This document shows positions 12,086-17,817 of a stretch of DNA of 17,817 bases, one piece after another. The DNA comes from an uncultured Veillonellaceae bacterium. Its GTDB lineage: Bacteria; Bacillota; Negativicutes; Veillonellales; Negativicoccaceae. The position numbers were made by a program, and so were the translations under genes. The stretch spans positions 1-17,817 of the forward strand of contig USPU01000011.1 of the NCBI GenBank assembly GCA_900556745.1, given 5' to 3'. How positions within the stretch are numbered: the first letter of the stretch is position 1; the number at the start of each line of letters is the position of its first letter. The notes beneath the pieces are model-generated. The model had not been told where the DNA came from and did no database searches. It saw only the letters and a program-made list of their open reading frames with translations.

Positions 12086-13459
12086 ATGCTGGAGAAATTA
12101 TTTGCGCTGAAAGAGCGCAATACGGATGTCAAGACGGAGATCATGGCGGGGATTACGACGTTCATCACCATGGCGTACATCCTGTTTGTCGCACCGAGCG
12201 TCATGGGTGCGGCGGGGATGGATAAAAACGCGGTGCTGATCGCGACTTGTCTCGCGTCGGGCATCATTACGATCGCGATGGGATTGTTCGTAAATTACCC
12301 GATTTGTTTGGCGCCGGGCGTTGGTTTGATCGCCTTTTACGCGTTTACCGTGGTACTGGGCATGGGTGTGCCTTGGCAAACTGCTTTGGGCGCCGTTTTT
12401 ATTTCCGGACTCGTCTTCTTGGTATTGACGCTCACGCATGTGCGGCAAATGATTATTGAAGGCATTCCCAACGGTTTGAAAGCGGCGATTACCGTCGGGA
12501 TCGGTCTTTTCATTACGATCATCGGTTTGAAAATGAGCGGCCTGATGACGGTCGTTTTATCGCTTTCGCCGGATACGCTGGCGGCGGCGGTGGCCGGCGG
12601 CGGACATACGGTCGCGACGACGAATGATACATTATTTACACTGGGCGCGTTGGATAATCCGCGCCACTTGGTGACGGTGTTCGGACTTTTGTTTACCGCG
12701 CTTTTAATGGGCCGCGGGATTAACGGTTCGATTTTAATCGGCATTTTGACGACGACGGTAGTCGCGTACGCGACGGGCGTGGCGCAGTTGCCGCCGAATT
12801 TCACGCCGTTCATGTTGCCGGATTTCAGCAATAACGCATTCTTCCAGTTGGATATTTTAGGCGCGGTTCATATGGGTCTGATTACGATCATCTTTACGTT
12901 TACCTTTGTGGAACTGTTTGACTCGATGGGCACGATGATCGGCACGGCGACGAAAGCGGGTCTCGTCGATCCGAAAACGGGACGCTTCCCCGGCATGGGC
13001 AAGGCGTTATTCGTCGATGCGTGCGGCGTGTCGCTCGGTTCGCTTTTGGGCGCGAGCACGGTCACGGCGTTCGTCGAAAGCGCGGCCGGCGTCGGCGCGG
13101 GCGGACGCACGGGTCTGACAGCGGTCACTTGTGGTATCTTATTTATTATCAGTTTGTTCTTAACACCGGTCATGCTTTTGATTCCGGATGTCGCGACGAG
13201 CCCGGCGCTGATTTTGGTCGGCGCATTGATGCTCGAAGGCGTGCAGCAAATTGATTTTTCCGATTTCACGGAAGTATTCCCGGCGTTCTTGACTATTGTC
13301 ATGATGCCGTTTACGTACAGTATTGCCAACGGTATTTCGGCCGGTCTGGTCGCTTATCCGTTGATGAAAATAGTGACGGGCAAAGCGCGGGAAGTTCATC
13401 CGATCGTCTATGTCTTGGCGGTGCTCATTGTGGCGCGCTATATCTTTTTAAGCGAATAG
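12086..13459 (+). CDS. AzgA/PbuG-type purine permease (NCS2/AzgA family)
   Basis: This inner-membrane proton symporter takes up adenine, guanine and/or hypoxanthine. The 457 residues hold about 12-14 membrane segments. The N terminus (FALKERNTDVKTEIMAGITT, then FITMAYILFVAP) is diagnostic of the AzgA/PbuG group. FVELFDSMGTMIGTATKAG (about residues 272-290) and the GRTGLTAV segment are the other conserved blocks. The usual LAPGMGLNAFF loop reads LAPGVGLIAFY here (75-85), a possible specificity difference. GGGAG precedes ATG 12086. purE begins 9 bases after its stop, so uptake and synthesis share one transcript. Confidence 0.9.
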   Translation: MLEKLFALKERNTDVKTEIMAGITTFITMAYILFVAPSVMGAAGMDKNAVLIATCLASGIITIAMGLFVNYPICLAPGVGLIAFYAFTVVLGMGVPWQTALGAVFISGLVFLVLTLTHVRQMIIEGIPNGLKAAITVGIGLFITIIGLKMSGLMTVVLSLSPDTLAAAVAGGGHTVATTNDTLFTLGALDNPRHLVTVFGLLFTALLMGRGINGSILIGILTTTVVAYATGVAQLPPNFTPFMLPDFSNNAFFQLDILGAVHMGLITIIFTFTFVELFDSMGTMIGTATKAGLVDPKTGRFPGMGKALFVDACGVSLGSLLGASTVTAFVESAAGVGAGGRTGLTAVTCGILFIISLFLTPVMLLIPDVATSPALILVGALMLEGVQQIDFSDFTEVFPAFLTIVMMPFTYSIANGISAGLVAYPLMKIVTGKAREVHPIVYVLAVLIVARYIFLSE

Positions 13460-13468
13460 GGAGGATCT

Positions 13469-13951
13469 ATGAGAGTAGCGGTAGTTATGGGCAGCGACTC
13501 CGACTGGAAAGTCATGCAGGGCGCTGTCAACATCCTGAAAGAATTCGGTGTCGAACATCGTGTGGCGATTGCGTCGGCGCATCGCACGCCGGAAAAATTG
13601 GCGCAATTTGTGCATGATGAAGAAGCGGCCGGTGCGACCTGCTTTATCGCGGGCGCGGGCGCGGCCGCGCATTTACCGGGTGTAGTGGCAAGCTTGACCT
13701 GCCGCCCCGTGATCGGCGTACCGTTGGCGGCCAGCTTAGGCGGGCTCGATGCGTTGCTGGCTATTGTGCAGATGCCGAGCGGCATGCCGGTGGCGACGGT
13801 CGCCATCGGCGGCGCGAAAAACGCGGCGCTGCTCGCGATCCAAATCGGCGCGGCAAGCGATGAAAAACTCGCGCGGCAATTTGCCGATTACCGCAAAGAA
13901 CAGGCCGAAAAAGTGGAAAAGAAAGATCAGAAACTGCAAGCTGAATTATAA
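13469..13951 (+). CDS. purE: 5-(carboxyamino)imidazole ribonucleotide mutase PurE
   Basis: This enzyme converts N5-CAIR to CAIR in de novo purine synthesis (cytosolic octamer). The 160 residues include GSDSDW (8-13) and SAHRTP with catalytic His38 (36-41). AGAGAAAHLPG (61-71) and GGLDALLAIVQMPSGMPV (91-108) follow. The SAHRTP form suggests class I PurE, which needs PurK to supply N5-CAIR, and no purK is present in the window. The loop after VAIG is short (GAKNAALLA). The C terminus has a charged tail (EQAEKVEKKDQKLQAEL). AGGGAGG lies upstream, and 51 bases separate its stop from purC. Confidence 0.96.
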   Translation: MRVAVVMGSDSDWKVMQGAVNILKEFGVEHRVAIASAHRTPEKLAQFVHDEEAAGATCFIAGAGAAAHLPGVVASLTCRPVIGVPLAASLGGLDALLAIVQMPSGMPVATVAIGGAKNAALLAIQIGAASDEKLARQFADYRKEQAEKVEKKDQKLQAEL

Positions 13952-14002
13952 TCAGAACAGTCATTTATTGATTCCGCCGAACGACGGAGAAAGAGGGTCA
14001 TG

Positions 14003-14719
14003 ATGGAAAAATTGGAAATGATGTACGAAGGCAAAGCGAAACAGGTATTCAAAACGGATCGCGACGACGAAGTTATCGTTCGTTATAAAGATGACGCGAC
14101 GGCATTCAACGGCGCGAAAAAAGGCACCATTACCGACAAAGGCGTATTAAATAATAAGATTACGACATTCTTCTTTGATCTTTTGGCGAAAAACGGCGTG
14201 CCGACGCATTTCATCGAACGCTTGGATGACCGTGAACAGCGCGTCAAAAAACTTTCGATCATTCCGTTGGAAGTCATTATCCGCAACCGCTGCGCCGGTT
14301 CGATGGCGAAACGCTACGGCCGCGAAGAAGGCGAAGAACTCGCTTTCCCGACGATTGAATTCTGCCTGAAAGATGACGCGCTCGATGATCCGCTGATCAA
14401 TACGTACCACATTCGCGCGCTCAACATCGCGTCGCAGGAAGACTTGGACACCATCACGAAACTCGCGTTCAAGGTCAACGATGTTCTGAAACAATTCCTG
14501 GCGGAAAAAGAAGTTATTTTGGTTGACTTCAAATTGGAATTCGGCAAAGACACGGAAGGCAACATTTTGCTCGGCGATGAAATCTCTCCGGACACCTGCC
14601 GCTTCTGGGATGCGAACACCTTGGAAAAACTCGACAAAGATCGTTTCCGTCGCGATCTCGGTAATGTGGAAGAGGCGTATCATGAAATGCTGCGCCGCCT
14701 GACAGGAAAAGAAAACTGA
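14003..14719 (+). CDS. purC: Phosphoribosylaminoimidazole-succinocarboxamide synthase (SAICAR synthetase)
   Basis: This enzyme condenses CAIR with aspartate using ATP to give SAICAR. The product is 238 residues, the typical monofunctional length. YEGKAKQVF near the N terminus, [21 protein letters not shown] and [14 protein letters not shown] are the family motifs for nucleotide and substrate binding. There are two adjacent ATGs at 14000 and 14003. GAGGG (13993-13997) is 5 bases from the second but only 2 from the first, so 14003 is preferred. The TGA stop shares its A with the purF ATG, indicating tight coupling. Confidence 0.97.
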   Translation: MEKLEMMYEGKAKQVFKTDRDDEVIVRYKDDATAFNGAKKGTITDKGVLNNKITTFFFDLLAKNGVPTHFIERLDDREQRVKKLSIIPLEVIIRNRCAGSMAKRYGREEGEELAFPTIEFCLKDDALDDPLINTYHIRALNIASQEDLDTITKLAFKVNDVLKQFLAEKEVILVDFKLEFGKDTEGNILLGDEISPDTCRFWDANTLEKLDKDRFRRDLGNVEEAYHEMLRRLTGKEN

Positions 14720-16125
14720 TGGCGTACGATTCCATATGGGACCGCATTGAGGAAGAGTGCGGGGTGTTCGGGATCTATGACCCCGACACCTCGGTGCCTC
14801 TTTCCGCCTACTACGGTTTATTTGCGTTGCAGCATCGCGGTCAGGAAAGCGCCGGGATCACGGTCGCCGACGGCCAAACGATGACGACGCAGGCGGACAT
14901 GGGTCTGGTCACGGAAGTGTTCCGTGATTTGCCGGCGGATAACGGCAAAATCGCGATCGGTCATGTGCGTTACTCCACGACCGGCGCCAGCATTAAAGAA
15001 AACGTGCAGCCGCTGCAGGTGGAGACGGATCTCGGTCCGGTCGCGATCGCGCATAACGGCAACCTTGTGAACGCGCGCTTGCTGCGGGAAAAACAAATTA
15101 AGCTCGGCACGACATTTCGCACGACGATGGACACGGAAGTCATCATTAACTTGCTCGCGCGTTCCGAAGGCGGCGACGTCACGGAGCGTTTGCAAGATGT
15201 GTGTCAGCAAATCGACGGCGCGTACTGCTTAGTGGTCGCGACGGCGACGGAACTGTACGGCGTGCGCGATCCGCAAGGCTATCGTCCACTGTGCCTCGGC
15301 GCGACGGATACCGGCTGGGTTTTGGCGTCGGAAACCTGCGCGCTGGATTCGGTCGGCGCGAAATTCGTCCGCGACATCGCGCCGGGACAAATCGTGCGCA
15401 TCGCCGCGGACGGTCCGCATTTCAGCTCTCTGGTCACGCCGCAAAGCAAGCGTCGGCAAGCGCGCTGCTCATTTGAATACGTGTATTTCGCGCGTCCCGA
15501 TTCCGTTTTGGACGGGGAAAGCGTGTACGATGCGCGTCTCAACATGGGCGCCCGGTTATGGGAAGAATCCGGTTTCACCGGTGATCTCGTCATGAGCGTG
15601 CCGGACTCCGGCAATGTCGCGGCGATCGGCTATGCGCGCGCGTCGGGTATTCCCTACGCGGAAGGTCTGATTAAAAACCGCTACATGGGGCGCACCTTTA
15701 TTCAGCCGACGCAGGAGATGCGGGAACGTTCCGTCAAAATGAAACTTAACCCGGTCATCAACAACGTCGCCGGCAAGCGCGTCGTCTTGGTGGACGATTC
15801 GATCGTGCGCGGCACGACGAGCGGGATTATTATCAATTTATTGCGCAACGCGGGCGCCAAAGAAATCGCGCTTTGCGTTTCCTCACCGACGGTGGAATAT
15901 CCTTGCTATTTCGGCATTGATACTTCGGAGCGGAATCAGCTGATCGCGGTCACGCATACGGTGGAAGAAATTCGCGAACATATCGGCGCCGACCGTTTGC
16001 ATTTCCTGTCGCAGGAAGGTTTGGCCAAAGCGATTGCGGGTTTGCGTAAAGAGGATCTTTGCTTTGCCTGCTTTGACGGCGATTATCGGGGACCGATCCC
16101 GGAACAGGAGGAAGTATGTCCGTAA
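14719..16125 (+). CDS. purF: Amidophosphoribosyltransferase (glutamine PRPP amidotransferase)
   Basis: This is the first committed step of purine synthesis: PRPP plus glutamine gives phosphoribosylamine. The 468 residues comprise a short propeptide (residues 1-13), then catalytic Cys14 at the mature N terminus (CGVFGIYDP). Class II glutamine amidotransferase motifs follow (HRGQESAG, GHVRYSTTG, HNGNLVN). The phosphoribosyltransferase domain has the PRPP loop VVLVDDSIVRGTT (355-367). Cys250, Cys396, Cys448 and Cys451 match the 4Fe-4S ligands of the Bacillus-type enzyme, including the 146-residue spacing of the first two. This predicts oxygen-sensitive turnover. Its ATG overlaps the purC stop by one base, and its 3' end overlaps purM by 10 bases. 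Confidence 0.97.
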   Translation: MAYDSIWDRIEEECGVFGIYDPDTSVPLSAYYGLFALQHRGQESAGITVADGQTMTTQADMGLVTEVFRDLPADNGKIAIGHVRYSTTGASIKENVQPLQVETDLGPVAIAHNGNLVNARLLREKQIKLGTTFRTTMDTEVIINLLARSEGGDVTERLQDVCQQIDGAYCLVVATATELYGVRDPQGYRPLCLGATDTGWVLASETCALDSVGAKFVRDIAPGQIVRIAADGPHFSSLVTPQSKRRQARCSFEYVYFARPDSVLDGESVYDARLNMGARLWEESGFTGDLVMSVPDSGNVAAIGYARASGIPYAEGLIKNRYMGRTFIQPTQEMRERSVKMKLNPVINNVAGKRVVLVDDSIVRGTTSGIIINLLRNAGAKEIALCVSSPTVEYPCYFGIDTSERNQLIAVTHTVEEIREHIGADRLHFLSQEGLAKAIAGLRKEDLCFACFDGDYRGPIPEQEEVCP

Positions 16126-17162
16126 ACGAACGGGAAGCACTGACTTATGCCGCTGCCGGCGTCAATATTGACGCGGGAAATCGGGCGGTGGAACTGATGA
16201 AAGATGCCGTTAAGGCGACCTATACCGATGGAGTGTTGGGCGAGGTCGGCGGTTTCGGCGGACTTTTTTCGCTGGGCGCGATCGCCATGAAAGAGCCGGT
16301 GCTGGTGGCCGGTACGGATGGCGTCGGCACCAAGCTGCGGTTGGCTATTGATCGCGGCGAACACACCACGATCGGGCAGGACTGCGTGGCGATGTGCGTG
16401 AATGACGTGCTCGTGCAGGGCGCGCGTCCGCTTTTTTTCCTCGATTATATTGCGACCGGTGAACTCGTTCCCGAACAGATCGCAACCATTGTGAAAGGCG
16501 TCGCGGCGGCCTGTCAGGAATCCGGCTGCGCGCTTTTGGGCGGGGAAACGGCGGAAATGGCCGGTTTCTACGCGCGGGGCGATTATGACCTGGCGGGATT
16601 CGCCGTCGGCCTCGTGGATCGTGAAAAAATTATCACCGGCGAACGCATTGCGTCGGGCGATGTGATTATCGGTTTGCCGTCGAGCGGCGTGCATTCGAAC
16701 GGTTATTCGCTCGTGCGGCGCATTATTTCACGTGAAGAGCTCCAATTGGACCAAGTTTATCCGGGTTTGGAACGTCCGCTCGGTGAGGAATTGCTCACGC
16801 CGACGCGCTTGTATCCGAAAGCGATTTTGCCGCTTTTGGACGCGGTCGACGTCAAAGGTATGGTGCATATTACCGGCGGCGGATTTTACGATAATATTCC
16901 GCGCGTGTTGCCGAAAGGATTGGGCGCGCATATTGACGGCACGAGCTATCCGGTGCCGCCGATTTTCGGTTCGCTTGCGTCATGGGGCAATGTCTCGCAG
17001 CATGAGATGTACCGCACGTTCAATATGGGGCTCGGCATGCTCGTCATCGTCGCGCCCGAAGACGCGGAAAAAGCCTTGCAGAACTTGGCGGATCGCGGCG
17101 AAACCGCGTATCGCGTAGGAGAAGTCACAACGGACGGCGAAGTTGTCGTCAGCGGTGTGTAG
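16116..17162 (+). CDS. purM: Phosphoribosylformylglycinamidine cyclo-ligase (AIR synthetase)
   Basis: This enzyme closes the imidazole ring of FGAM to AIR with ATP. The 348 residues match PurM. The N-terminal YAAAGVNIDAGNRAVELMK, GTDGVGTKLRLA, MCVNDVLVQGARPLFFLDY, GGETAEMAGFY and GGGFYDNIPRVLP are all typical. The AGGAGG for its ATG lies inside the end of purF and the reading frames overlap by 10 bases, which indicates translational coupling. purN follows one base after the TAG stop. Confidence 0.97.
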   Translation: MSVNEREALTYAAAGVNIDAGNRAVELMKDAVKATYTDGVLGEVGGFGGLFSLGAIAMKEPVLVAGTDGVGTKLRLAIDRGEHTTIGQDCVAMCVNDVLVQGARPLFFLDYIATGELVPEQIATIVKGVAAACQESGCALLGGETAEMAGFYARGDYDLAGFAVGLVDREKIITGERIASGDVIIGLPSSGVHSNGYSLVRRIISREELQLDQVYPGLERPLGEELLTPTRLYPKAILPLLDAVDVKGMVHITGGGFYDNIPRVLPKGLGAHIDGTSYPVPPIFGSLASWGNVSQHEMYRTFNMGLGMLVIVAPEDAEKALQNLADRGETAYRVGEVTTDGEVVVSGV

Positions 17163-17163
17163 T

Positions 17164-17784
17164 ATGAAAAAGTTAGCCATCTTTGCGTCCGGGCGCGGTT
17201 CCAATGCCCGGGCGCTGATCGACGCGTGCCGTCGCGGTTTGATCGCGGGGCGGCCGGTCGTTTTGTTCAGTGATCATCCCGACGCCCCCGCGCTTGCGAT
17301 GGCGCGAGCGGCGGGAATCGATTGCCACGCGTTTGCGCCGCGGGAATTTGCGGATAAAGACGCTTACGAAAACGCGGTGGTGGAAATGCTGCGTCCGTAC
17401 GCGCCCGATTATATTTGCCTCGCGGGCTATATGCGGATTATCGGCGCGCCGATTTTGGCGGTGTATGGGGGACGGATCGTCAATATTCATCCGGCGCTTT
17501 TACCGTCATTCCCCGGATTGCATGCGCAACGTCAGGCGATTGAGGCCGGCGTTAAAGTGAGCGGTTGCACCGTGCATTTTGTCGATGCGGGCATGGACAG
17601 CGGGCCGATTATTATGCAAACGGCGGTACCGGTATTTGCAAGTGATGACGAAGCGTCACTTGCCGAACGTATTTTAACAGTAGAACATCCGACCTATGTA
17701 GAGGCGATGGCGGCGTTATGCCGTGACGAACTTTGTATAGCGGAACGTAAAGTGGTACGGCGTACGGCGTCGGAGGAGGAATGA
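17164..17784 (+). CDS. purN: Phosphoribosylglycinamide formyltransferase
   Basis: This enzyme transfers a formyl group from 10-formyl-THF to GAR. The 206 residues include the GRGSN phosphate loop (10-14) and the catalytic Asn107-Ile-His109 (NIHPALLPSFPG). The conserved Asp145 lies in VDAGMDSGPI. The start at ATG 17164, one base after the purM stop, gives the expected MKKLAIFASGRGSN N terminus. No strong Shine-Dalgarno is present, so it probably relies on ribosomes terminating purM. A TTG at 17143 would add seven residues but has no support. Its stop is 2 bases before the purH ATG. Confidence 0.96.
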   Translation: MKKLAIFASGRGSNARALIDACRRGLIAGRPVVLFSDHPDAPALAMARAAGIDCHAFAPREFADKDAYENAVVEMLRPYAPDYICLAGYMRIIGAPILAVYGGRIVNIHPALLPSFPGLHAQRQAIEAGVKVSGCTVHFVDAGMDSGPIIMQTAVPVFASDDEASLAERILTVEHPTYVEAMAALCRDELCIAERKVVRRTASEEE

Positions 17785-17786
17785 CT

Positions 17787-17817
17787 ATGGCCAAACGAGC
17801 TTTATTGAGCGTTTCCG
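17787..17817 (+). CDS. purH: Start of bifunctional PurH (partial, first ~10 residues)
   Basis: Only MAKRALLSVS is visible before the right edge. This matches the N terminus of the bifunctional AICAR formyltransferase/IMP cyclohydrolase, whose IMP cyclohydrolase domain begins KRALLSVSDK. GGAGG (17775-17779) lies 7 bases before ATG 17787, making this a better start than the in-frame ATG 17781, which overlaps the purN stop. The position after purN is the common operon order. Confidence 0.85.
   Translation, partial: MAKRALLSVS

Noticed and set aside
1..17817. Mobile element, phage, CRISPR or toxin-antitoxin content
   Set aside because: I found no transposase or integrase motifs, regularly spaced short repeats or small coupled gene pairs of that type. 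The genes are core metabolic or envelope genes with uniform codon use.

Overview
The window reads as chromosomal DNA of a moderately GC-rich, anaerobic member of the Firmicutes lineage, most likely class Negativicutes. The case is inferential. It rests on a T-box-controlled ileS, strong AGGAGG ribosome binding sites, a 4Fe-4S type PurF, several small exported proteins with cleavable signal peptides, and a copper-amine-oxidase-N-like envelope protein. I cannot name the genus. There are no insertion sequences, phage genes or CRISPR arrays.

Layout. Positions 1-135 are the 3' end of an unidentified, apparently membrane-associated gene. 223-1119 and 1181-1636 are convergent genes for exported proteins that share a long palindromic terminator. 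1817-2098 is a small helical protein under an extended -10 promoter. On the minus strand, 4135-2220 holds xpt (xanthine salvage), a PAQR/hemolysin III membrane protein and tadA (tRNA wobble deaminase), which form an operon, followed by a separately promoted tRNA-Ser(CGA).

4400-6891 is the least ordinary part. Two adjacent genes for exported, repeat-containing proteins share a promoter of the same design (TTGACG-17-TATAAT) and a structured 68-71 nt 5' leader whose pairing is preserved by compensatory base changes. They also share a C-terminal module centred on a YLxxKYG motif. The first gene is split at an A8 run: the third GYTDG repeat and the KYG module continue in the -1 frame. This could be programmed frameshifting, phase-variable slippage, a real indel or a sequencing error.

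6952-10043 is ileS behind an isoleucine T-box riboswitch. 10094-10866 is a TetR regulator whose promoter contains an inverted repeat. It is divergent from a ridA-LOG gene pair with overlapping stop and start. From 12000 to the right edge runs a purine operon: an AzgA/PbuG-type purine permease followed by purE, purC, purF, purM, purN and the first codons of purH, with very short gaps or overlaps. The operon therefore combines base uptake with de novo IMP synthesis, and xpt elsewhere in the window adds xanthine salvage. No purK, purL, purQ, purS, purB or purD is present in the window.
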